A DNA stretch of 10,171 nt from CAYZQE01 sp964480635 (GTDB taxonomy: Bacteria; Pseudomonadota; Gammaproteobacteria; GCA-001735895). This document shows, piece by piece, positions 1-5,617 of the stretch (position 1 is the first letter of the stretch; every line of letters begins with the position of its first letter). The translations under genes and the position numbers were made by a program. Location: assembly GCA_964480635.1 (NCBI GenBank), contig CAYZQE010000087.1, forward strand, positions 1-10,171, in the 5' to 3' direction. Under the pieces are notes generated by a model. The model had not been told where the DNA came from. It made no database searches and was given only the letters and a program-made list of their open reading frames with translations.

Positions 1-18
1 AAATATCGGCAGTTTTAG

Positions 19-68
19 CAAGTTCAAAATTATTGGACTTGTTCAGAGGCTCCTTTAATTAGGAGTTT
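19..68 (+). promoter_or_regulatory. Structured leader with SD-masking hairpin upstream of the DUF1223 gene
   Basis: Two hairpins can be drawn. The first pairs CAAGTTC (19-25) with GGACTTG (35-41) around a 9-nt loop, with one G-U pair. The second pairs CTCCT (50-54) with AGGAG (61-65) around TTAATT, and can extend through two G-U pairs and one A-U pair to 47/68. AGGAG is the Shine-Dalgarno sequence of the next gene, so the second hairpin would mask it. The pairing is read directly from the sequence; any regulatory role is inference. The window begins just upstream, so these hairpins might instead belong to the 3' end of an unseen gene. Confidence 0.4.
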
Positions 69-71
69 ATG

Positions 72-800
72 ATGAACCTATTAAACATTGTCTTAATGAG
101 TGTGGTGTTGCTTTCGACTTATGGTTATGCCGAAACCATAGAATTAAACAGTGGGCAACAAAAAACAACATTATTAGAACTGTATACCTCTGAGGGTTGT
201 AGCAGTTGCCCACCCGCTGATAAATGGTTAAGCGCATTAACCGATGACCCCAAATTATGGAAAGAAATCATTCCTATAGCTTACCATGTCGATTATTGGG
301 ATTATATTGGTTGGAAAGACCCCTTTGCGAGCGCTAGTAACTCACACCGTCAAAGACGTTATTATCAAGAAAAGGGCATAAGCGCTGTCTACACACCAGG
401 TTTTGTGAGTAATGGTTATGAATGGCGGCGTTGGTTTGGGTTAAAAAAAATAGAACGTTCTCATGAAATGCCAGGTGAATTAAAAGTGTCTATTTATAAT
501 GGTGTCTTAAAGGCAGAATATAACGGAAAAGAAATTAAAAAAATGCCCTTAAAGTTGAATGTGGTCATTTTAGGTTTTGGTTTAGAAACCAAAATTAAAG
601 CAGGTGAAAATGCTGGAAGAACTTTAAATCATGATTTTGTAGTGATCGGTCAAGATACCCAAAAGTCATTTAATGGGCAATGGACAATGCCGCTACCTAA
701 GACACAAAAACATGAAATGACGCGCCAAGGAATTGCTGTTTGGGTGAGCCAAACGAATAGACAGCAGCCTATTCAGTCAGCTGGTGGCTGGATAAATTAG
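72..800 (+). CDS. DUF1223 family exported thioredoxin-fold protein
   Basis: This is a secreted protein of the DUF1223 family, which has a thioredoxin-like fold and no settled function. The first 20 residues form a signal peptide (hydrophobic core LLNIVLMSVVLLS, likely cleavage after GYA), so it should act in the periplasm or outside the cell. The family signature is clear: LYTSEGCSSCPPAD, with a CxxC pair at residues 43 and 46, followed by HVDYWDYIGWKDPFA at about 72-86. The CxxC suggests redox chemistry or metal binding, which is inference. Its 242 residues fit the family. I chose the ATG at 72 because it lies 6 nt after AGGAG (61-65); the ATG at 69 lies only 3 nt after it. The gene ends 21 nt from the convergent hemH and has no obvious operon partner here. 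The family call is firm and the role is unknown. Confidence 0.85.
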   Translation: MNLLNIVLMSVVLLSTYGYAETIELNSGQQKTTLLELYTSEGCSSCPPADKWLSALTDDPKLWKEIIPIAYHVDYWDYIGWKDPFASASNSHRQRRYYQEKGISAVYTPGFVSNGYEWRRWFGLKKIERSHEMPGELKVSIYNGVLKAEYNGKEIKKMPLKLNVVILGFGLETKIKAGENAGRTLNHDFVVIGQDTQKSFNGQWTMPLPKTQKHEMTRQGIAVWVSQTNRQQPIQSAGGWIN

Positions 801-821
801 TCGTCATGCCTTTAAAAAAAC

Positions 822-1874
822 CTAATACTGGCTATGCTTATTGATTAGATCTGCCATCATTTTAATGTGGTTTTCATCATCATTTAAACAAGGGATATAA
901 GCATATTGCTCACCACCATTTGAAATGAATGTGTGTTTATTCTCAATCGCTATTTCTTCTAATGTCTCTAAACAGTCCGCACTAAACCCCGGGCAAACTA
1001 TTTGCACTGATTTAATGTTTTTAATGGCAGCTAAATCCTTTAGGGTTAAATCAGTATAAGGTTCTAGCCATTGTTTTGGTCCCAGCCGTGATTGAAACGT
1101 CAGCATCCATTGCTCATCATTCAGCTTAAGTTTTTGGGCTAATAATTGGGCTGTTTTATGGCATTCAAAATAATATGGGTCGCCATTATCAATGTACTCT
1201 TGAGGAATCCCGTGGAATGACATAATGAGTTTTTCGGCTTGAGTATTGTTGACCCAGAATTTTTTAATGCTTGCCGCTAATGCTTCAATATAAAGTTCAT
1301 GATTATAATAGTTATTAATCATGCGTAATTCGGGTATTTGTCGCCATGTTTTAAGTTCATTGGCAACGGCATCAAACGTAGCAGCGGTGGTAGACCCTGA
1401 GTATTGGGGGTACAAAGGCAAAATAATTAATTTTGTACAACCTGCCTCTTTTAACTTGAGCATAGCGGACGGAATAGAGGGTTTACCGTAACTCATGCCT
1501 AATTCAACATGATAATTATCTTCGCCAACGTTGTCTTGTAATTGCTTATCTTGAGATTGCTTATTTTGTAATTGTTTATGTAGAGCCTCTGCCTGTTGTA
1601 CTGAAATTTTTAATAAAGGAGAGCCTTCTTTACTCCAAACAGATTGATAAGCAGCTGCTGTTTTTTTAGGGCGAGTATTGAGCAAGATAACATTTAAAAA
1701 TAACCACCATAAAACAGGGTGTGCCTCAACCACTCGTGGGTCAGATAAAAACTGTTTTAAATAACGACGTACAGACTTTATATCGCAATCATCTGGTGTG
1801 CCTAAATTAGTTAATAGAACACCAATTTTATTTTTACGCTCTGTGGTGGGTGGTGTTTCGTTTAAATACTTCAT
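822..1874 (-). CDS. hemH: Ferrochelatase (protoporphyrin IX ferrochelatase)
   Basis: HemH inserts Fe2+ into protoporphyrin IX, the last step of protoheme synthesis, in the cytosol or at the inner membrane. The 350 residues cover the whole family fold: GVLLTNLGTPD near residue 18, RRYLKQFLSDPRV at 36-48, the GSPLL motif at 84-88, ILPLYPQYSGSTTA at 151-164, SFHGIP with the catalytic His at 221, TFQSRLGPKQWL, and the GFSADCLETLEEI block with the conserved Glu at 303. Between residues 100 and 114 there are three copies of K-Q-(L/S)-Q-(N/D), encoded by a 15-bp tandem repeat. They sit in a surface linker just before the VELGMSYG strand and make this region longer than usual. The start codon overlaps the cbiX stop (ATGA). 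No clear Shine-Dalgarno precedes it, which points to translational coupling with the upstream gene. The identification is secure. Confidence 0.97.
   Translation of the reverse strand: MKYLNETPPTTERKNKIGVLLTNLGTPDDCDIKSVRRYLKQFLSDPRVVEAHPVLWWLFLNVILLNTRPKKTAAAYQSVWSKEGSPLLKISVQQAEALHKQLQNKQSQDKQLQDNVGEDNYHVELGMSYGKPSIPSAMLKLKEAGCTKLIILPLYPQYSGSTTAATFDAVANELKTWRQIPELRMINNYYNHELYIEALAASIKKFWVNNTQAEKLIMSFHGIPQEYIDNGDPYYFECHKTAQLLAQKLKLNDEQWMLTFQSRLGPKQWLEPYTDLTLKDLAAIKNIKSVQIVCPGFSADCLETLEEIAIENKHTFISNGGEQYAYIPCLNDDENHIKMMADLINKHSQY
1535..1579 (-). repeat. Three tandem 15-bp units inside hemH
   Basis: On the + strand the units are CTTGTAATTGCTTAT, CTTGAGATTGCTTAT and TTTGTAATTGTTTAT, back to back. 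The second and third differ from the first at 2 positions each. On the coding strand they give three pentapeptides of the form K-Q-(L/S)-Q-(N/D) at HemH residues 100-114. Because the unit is a multiple of three, a gain or loss of copies would keep the frame. The repeat is seen directly; copy-number variation between strains is inference. Confidence 0.9.
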
Positions 1875-2245
1875 GAAATTTGTTTTAAAATAAGTTGAGG
1901 AAGTGCTTGGTTATTACCTAAGTAGTCTTTCATTATGATGTTAACGTCAGGATGTTTTTGTTGAATCAGTGTGACATCGTTTGGAACATCTTTAGTAACA
2001 TGGCGACCCGCTGATAGAAAATAAGGAAAGACGTGTATTTCTTCGCCTCCATCTCTGATGCACTGCTCTAATGCTTCTGGGATTAAAGGCTTAGCCAGTT
2101 CTAGAAAGCCAGCAATAATATTGCCGTATTGGTTACCACTAATTGCTTGGATTTTAGATGCTAAATCGCGGACTTCTTGATTGGATTCTTCACGCCTAGA
2201 ACCATGTGCGATAATGACTAAATCAGGTTTAATAGAAGCGGGCAT
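1871..2245 (-). CDS. cbiX: Short CbiX/SirB-type sirohydrochlorin chelatase
   Basis: This is a single-domain class II chelatase (124 residues, the size of the short CbiX form), expected to insert Co2+ or Fe2+ into sirohydrochlorin for cobalamin or siroheme. The N-terminal IIAHGSRREESN carries the first metal-binding His at residue 14. GFLELAKP, with a conserved Glu near 49, and HVFPYFLSAGRHVTKDVP, with His at 82, complete the CbiX signature. The start ATG at 2245-2243 has an AAGAG Shine-Dalgarno 6 nt upstream (complement of 2252-2256). The last codon overlaps the hemH start by 4 nt, so the two chelatases are surely cotranscribed, with cbiX first. The sequence does not tell Fe from Co. With hemH beside it, siroheme synthesis (SirB role) is at least as likely as cobalamin. 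The family is secure; the metal is open. Confidence 0.92.
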   Translation of the reverse strand: MPASIKPDLVIIAHGSRREESNQEVRDLASKIQAISGNQYGNIIAGFLELAKPLIPEALEQCIRDGGEEIHVFPYFLSAGRHVTKDVPNDVTLIQQKHPDVNIIMKDYLGNNQALPQLILKQIS

Positions 2246-2396
2246 AATAGGCTCTTAATAATAATTGGCGCTACATTAACAAAACTAATTAAATTTATAA
2301 ACTAGAAAGCGTAGGAAATAATAAGGGTTATAAAAATTGTGGTTTTAATAAGCTCACGTTAATTTGAGTCGATTAAAATATTATCATAGGCTTATT

Positions 2397-2424
2397 TTGG
2401 CACCTCAACTAATAATGCTATTGC
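2397..2424 (+). promoter_or_regulatory. Possible luxR promoter (extended -10)
   Basis: TTGGCA (2397-2402; 5 of 6 to TTGACA) stands 16 nt before TATTGC (2419-2424; only 3 of 6 to TATAAT). The latter is preceded by TGC, which would make it an extended -10 site. The start point would lie near 2431. The match is weak, but it is the best pair seen before luxR. The -10 overlaps the first of two dyads. Confidence 0.25.
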
Positions 2425-2430
2425 TAGCAT
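2415..2430. promoter_or_regulatory. Perfect 6-4-6 dyad upstream of luxR, candidate operator
   Basis: ATGCTATTGCTAGCAT consists of perfect inverted arms ATGCTA and TAGCAT around TTGC. It lies 71 nt before the luxR start and overlaps the possible -10 element. Dyads of 16-20 bp are what LuxR-family dimers bind, so autoregulation is possible. It is not a recognisable lux-box consensus, and another regulator could use it. Confidence 0.35.
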
Positions 2431-2450
2431 GCTCAAGTTTAGGTAACGTT

Positions 2451-2468
2451 GATGACTCACGAGTTATC
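2451..2468. promoter_or_regulatory. Imperfect 18-bp dyad just before luxR, candidate operator
   Basis: GATGACTCACGAGTTATC has two 9-nt half sites, GATGACTCA and (reverse complement) GATAACTCG, which agree at 7 of 9 positions. It ends 33 nt before the luxR start. Its length and position fit an operator for a dimeric HTH protein. The binding protein is not known from the sequence. Confidence 0.35.
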
Positions 2469-2501
2469 TTTGAAAGCCACTTTTAATTTAAATATGCCAA
2501 T

Positions 2502-3254
2502 ATGAATACGCTCCCCCAGTTAATGAATGATCTTAAAAAAGCAAAAGATATTGATACCGTTTGGGGCATAGCGCTAAATTTTTTTAACTCACACGACATC
2601 GAGTTTGTTATATATGTGTATTGTAGGGGTTATAAAAACACCAAAGCCGACACCATATTTTTAACCAATATGCCTCAAGAGTGGGGTGATATTTATAATA
2701 AAAATCATTATGCCGAGGTTGATCCTTTTTTTAATCATTGTTGCAATGGTTATGAAAACATTAAAACGGGTGTTGAATATAGTGAAGCATATGATTTTAT
2801 GGACGATGAAGAACATGAATTTGTTCGTGAAGCCTATGCCATGACGGGCTTTAGCGCTGGGCTGTCGGTCACAATGCGCAGAAAGGGCTTGGGCGCTGAC
2901 TTTGGTGGTTGGAATTTAGGTACTCAATTGACCCAAATAGAGTTTGATTCGGTTTTTGACCAACATGTTAATGCACTCAATTTAGGTGCAACCTATATTC
3001 ACGAGCAATTAACAATCGTTATGCAAAAAGATAAAGACGAAGTGTCTTCTTATATCGAGCAGCCATTAACTCATAAGCAAATTGCCTGTTTGCAATTATT
3101 GGCGCAAGGTAAAAGAACACAGGGTATTGCCGATAAGTTGAATATTAAACCCGTGACAGTTGAACATCATTTGAACAATGCAAAAGAACGACTGCAAGCG
3201 AAAACAAGAGAGCAAGCCGTCGCCAGAGCCGTTATTAAAGGTTTAATATATTAG
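2502..3254 (+). CDS. LuxR-type regulator with autoinducer-binding domain, no luxI nearby
   Basis: This is a quorum-sensing type transcription factor of 250 residues. The N-terminal autoinducer-binding domain (about 15-170) keeps the pocket signature: W61, Y65, D74 and P75 in W-x3-Y-x8-DP, matching TraR W57, Y61, D70 and P71, followed by GFSAGLSV with the conserved Gly. The position of TraR W85/LasR W88 falls in GVEYSEA, where Tyr93 seems to replace Trp, with about 5 extra residues before the next helix. The GerE-type HTH spans 189-250 (QGIADKLNIKPVTVEHHLNNA); Q193 stands where most relatives have Glu, while L197 and G203 are kept. An N-acyl-homoserine lactone ligand is plausible but not certain. 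The start ATG lacks a clear Shine-Dalgarno, and no in-frame upstream alternative looks better. No synthase is visible within the window, so it is probably an orphan (solo) receptor. Its targets are unknown. Confidence 0.92.
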   Translation: MNTLPQLMNDLKKAKDIDTVWGIALNFFNSHDIEFVIYVYCRGYKNTKADTIFLTNMPQEWGDIYNKNHYAEVDPFFNHCCNGYENIKTGVEYSEAYDFMDDEEHEFVREAYAMTGFSAGLSVTMRRKGLGADFGGWNLGTQLTQIEFDSVFDQHVNALNLGATYIHEQLTIVMQKDKDEVSSYIEQPLTHKQIACLQLLAQGKRTQGIADKLNIKPVTVEHHLNNAKERLQAKTREQAVARAVIKGLIY

Positions 3255-3391
3255 AAGTCATCAGCGCTAACTAAGATTTTACTCGCTTGTAACTAAGCCA
3301 CACTCTAGAATGCTTTGCAGAACATAATAGAGAAGACTCGAAAAATAAAATTCACATAATAAAAATAAAGTAGTGGCGTAGGATAAATAAG

Positions 3392-3420
3392 TTGTAATAA
3401 TGTGATGTTATGTATAGAAT
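3392..3420 (+). promoter_or_regulatory. Sigma70-type promoter of the rimP-nusA-infB operon or its leader RNA
   Basis: TTGTAA (3392-3397; 4 of 6 to consensus) and TAGAAT (3415-3420; 5 of 6) are separated by exactly 17 nt. An A/T-rich stretch at about 3339-3369, just upstream, could act as an UP element. Transcription would begin near 3426-3428. This is the strongest promoter-like pair in the intergenic regions. Confidence 0.6.
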
Positions 3421-3425
3421 TCGCC

Positions 3426-3517
3426 ACCTTAAATTAGTGCAGAAGACGTACTCATTTTAAGTGTTGAACAGAGAAAACAGTTCAATAAGTGAATTAGGGC
3501 CCATTTGGGCCTTTTTT
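3426..3517 (+). ncRNA. Structured ~92-nt leader or small RNA ahead of rimP
   Basis: From the predicted start point, three hairpins tile the sequence. Stem A pairs CTTAAA (3428-3433) with TTTAAG (3456-3461) and encloses AGTGC/GTACT (3436-3440 with 3448-3452, one G-U). Stem B pairs 3462-3469 with 3480-3487 (TGTTGAAC with GTTCAATA, one G-U) around an A-rich 10-nt loop. Stem C is a GC-rich terminator (3496-3513). Stem B starts at the base next to the end of stem A. It does not fold like a tRNA. It may be an attenuator controlling rimP-nusA-infB (NusA feedback is a natural hypothesis) or an independent small RNA. The pairing is seen; the function is inference. Confidence 0.45.
3496..3517 (+). terminator. 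Intrinsic terminator/attenuator between the promoter and rimP
   Basis: GGCCC (3498-3502) and GGGCC (3507-3511) form a GC stem around ATTT. It extends by G-U and A-U pairs to 3496/3513 and runs into six T (3512-3517). This is a textbook rho-independent terminator. It lies after the operon promoter and before the likely rimP start, so full readthrough cannot be assumed. Confidence 0.75.
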
Positions 3518-3546
3518 GTGCAAGTTACTTTTTAAGAGAATTTCCT

Positions 3547-3990
3547 TTGGTCGATTTTGAACAAATGTTTTTGCCGGTTGTTGAGTCAATGGGTTATGAA
3601 TTAGTTGGTGTTGAATTTAGTAGTTCAGATCATCATGGGCACATGCGTGTGTATATAGACAAAGAAGGTGGGATCAATCTAGAAGATTGTACAGAAGTTA
3701 GTCACCAGCTAAGCGCTATATTGGATGTGGAAGACCCTGTTCAAGTAGCCTTTGATCTTGAAGTGTCATCCCCTGGGTTAAATCGCCCTTTGTTTAAGGT
3801 TTCAGATTTCGCGAAATTTATTGGCGAAAAAGTAAAAATTAAATTAGCAATACCACAGAATAATCGTAGAAACTTTAAAGGGGTTATTACCGCTGTTGAG
3901 GGTGATGTCATAGAGGTTGATATTGATAATGAACTCTTTAAATTGCCTTTTAACTCGATAGCTAAAGCCAATTTAATTTATAAATTTTAA
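3547..3990 (+). CDS. rimP: Ribosome maturation factor RimP
   Basis: RimP binds the 30S subunit and is needed for its late assembly. The 147-residue protein shows the family core: PVVESMGYELVGVEF near the N-terminus, MRVYIDKEGGINLEDCTEVSHQ, then ILDVEDPVQVAFDLEVSSPG and NRPLF, followed by a C-terminal SH3-like barrel ending near KANLIYKF. I place the start at the TTG at 3547, which lies 8 nt after AGAG (3535-3538). A longer in-frame reading from the TTG at 3505 would put the terminator hairpin and its T-run inside the gene and adds 14 residues with no family similarity. The ATG at 3565 has no Shine-Dalgarno. It is the first gene of the translation operon, 35 nt before nusA. The product is secure; the exact start is likely. 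Confidence 0.93.
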   Translation: MVDFEQMFLPVVESMGYELVGVEFSSSDHHGHMRVYIDKEGGINLEDCTEVSHQLSAILDVEDPVQVAFDLEVSSPGLNRPLFKVSDFAKFIGEKVKIKLAIPQNNRRNFKGVITAVEGDVIEVDIDNELFKLPFNSIAKANLIYKF

Positions 3991-4025
3991 GTAATGCAAT
4001 TCTGAGTAATATTTAGGAAAGAACG

Positions 4026-5525
4026 ATGGAAAACAAAGAAATTTTATTAGTAGCTGACACAGTATCTAACGAAAAAGGCATAGATCCTGAAGTTATATTT
4101 GAAGCAATAGAAGCAGCTTTAGAAACAGCAACACGAAAAAAATATCAAAAAGAAATTGGTGTGCGTGTTGAAATTGATCGTTCAACAGGGCATTACGATA
4201 CGTGGAGACGCTGGGAAGTTGTCGAGCCACTTGAAAATGGTGGCTTAGAAGACCCACTGACACAAACCACATTAGAAGCTGCGCAGTACGAAAATGCAGA
4301 TATAGTCATGGGTGATTTTATTGAAGAAGAAATTGATTCAGTAGAATTTGGTCGTATTGCTGCCCAAACAGCAAAACAAGTTATTGTTCAAAAGGTAAGA
4401 GAAGCAGAGCGCCAAAAGGTTGTTGAAGCTTTTGCAGACCGCGTCAATACCATGATTATGGGGCAAGTAAAACGTGTAGAACGTGGTAATGTTTACATCG
4501 ATTTAGGGGGTAATGCAGAAGGTTTTATCCCGCGTGAAGAACTCATACCCCGCGAGTCATTTCGTGTCGGTGATCGTGTTCGTGCATATCTCTTTAAAAT
4601 AAACTCAGAATTACGTGGGCCTCAGCTATTTTTAAGCCGTATTGTGCCAGAATTACTGATTGAATTATTTAAGCTTGAAGTGCCAGAAGTTGGGCAAGAA
4701 ATGATTGAGATTATTTCAGCAGCGCGTGACCCAGGCTTACGTGCAAAAATTGCGGTTAAAAGTAACGATCCTCGTATGGACCCGGTGGGTGCTTGTGTTG
4801 GTATGCGTGGTTCACGTGTGCAATCGGTCTCTAACGAATTAGCTGGAGAGCGCGTCGATATTATTTTATGGGATGATAATCCTGTACAATTCATTGTAAA
4901 CGCCATGTCACCTGCTGAGGTTGTTTCTATCGTCATGGACGAAGAGAAAAATAGCATGGATATCTCAGTGCCAGAAGATAAATTATCTCAAGCCATTGGT
5001 CGTGGTGGGCAAAATATTAAACTAGCCTCTAAATTAACAGGCTGGTCATTAAACGTTATGGATGAAGATGCGGCAAATGAAAAAGCCGAAGCAGAATCTA
5101 GTAAAATTGTTGCCCTGTTTATTGAGCAGCTTGATGTTGACGAAGAAGTTGCAGCAATTTTAGCGTCAGAAGGTTTAACCAGTATTGAAGAGGTTGCTTA
5201 CATTCCTGCTGAAGAACTTGTTGAAATTGACGGGTTTGATGCAGATGTTGTTGCAGAGCTTCAAGGTAGAGCGGGTGACGCACTATTAACATTAGCAATC
5301 ACAACAGAAGAGAATGCTAAAGACCCCGAGCAAGATTTATTAGATATGGAAGGAATCACCGAAGAGTTAGCCTATAAGCTAGCAGCACAAGGTGTTTGTT
5401 CAATGGAAGATTTAGCAGAGCAGTCAGTTGATGAAATAACTGAAATTGACGGCATTGATGATGCATTAGCAGCTCAGTTAATTATGAAGGCTAGAGAGCC
5501 TTGGTTTGCTGAAGAAGCTGAATAA
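4026..5525 (+). CDS. nusA: Transcription termination/antitermination factor NusA
   Basis: NusA binds RNA polymerase and nascent RNA and acts in pausing, intrinsic and Rho termination, and antitermination. Its 499 residues carry the full E. coli-type layout: an RNAP-binding N-terminal domain (about 1-130), an S1 domain (about 140-205, GQVKRVERGNVYIDLGG), KH1 (about 220-285, GACVGMRGSRVQSV), KH2 (about 305-345, AIGRGGQNIKLA), and two acidic helix-hairpin-helix repeats (about 370-415 and 437-495) in which LVEIDGFD and ITEIDGID correspond. Two acidic repeats are typical of Gammaproteobacteria. AGGAAAG (4015-4021) is a good Shine-Dalgarno for the ATG. NusA from this operon could act on the terminator-like hairpin upstream of rimP, which would give feedback; that is inference. 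No missing motif was seen. Confidence 0.98.
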   Translation: MENKEILLVADTVSNEKGIDPEVIFEAIEAALETATRKKYQKEIGVRVEIDRSTGHYDTWRRWEVVEPLENGGLEDPLTQTTLEAAQYENADIVMGDFIEEEIDSVEFGRIAAQTAKQVIVQKVREAERQKVVEAFADRVNTMIMGQVKRVERGNVYIDLGGNAEGFIPREELIPRESFRVGDRVRAYLFKINSELRGPQLFLSRIVPELLIELFKLEVPEVGQEMIEIISAARDPGLRAKIAVKSNDPRMDPVGACVGMRGSRVQSVSNELAGERVDIILWDDNPVQFIVNAMSPAEVVSIVMDEEKNSMDISVPEDKLSQAIGRGGQNIKLASKLTGWSLNVMDEDAANEKAEAESSKIVALFIEQLDVDEEVAAILASEGLTSIEEVAYIPAEELVEIDGFDADVVAELQGRAGDALLTLAITTEENAKDPEQDLLDMEGITEELAYKLAAQGVCSMEDLAEQSVDEITEIDGIDDALAAQLIMKAREPWFAEEAE

Positions 5526-5617
5526 TACTGGTTTTATAATCAGTTAAAGTGCATCAGTTAAAATAAGCAGTTAGAGCGTTAACAAAAAGTTAAAAGTAAG
5601 AGTAAAGGTTAAGAATC

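Noticed and set aside
801..821. A7 tract between the DUF1223 gene and hemH as a hemH terminator
   Set aside because: On the - strand it gives T7, but no stable hairpin precedes it.
2494..2505. A three-codon frame (ATG CCA ATA TGA) overlapping the luxR start codon
   Set aside because: It is too short to support as a regulatory upstream frame, has no Shine-Dalgarno, and is easily due to chance in A/T-rich DNA.
3255..3391. Search for a tRNA gene or luxI between luxR and the rimP promoter
   Set aside because: There is no cloverleaf, no T-loop motif and no open frame of note. TAACTAAG occurs twice (3268 and 3290), but it is too short to mean much.
5526..5617. CAGTTA repeats (5541, 5555, 5568) and a TATAAT (5535-5540) in the nusA-infB gap
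   Set aside because: There is no -35 partner for the TATAAT, the repeats are short and imperfect, and the gap fits an ordinary operon spacer.
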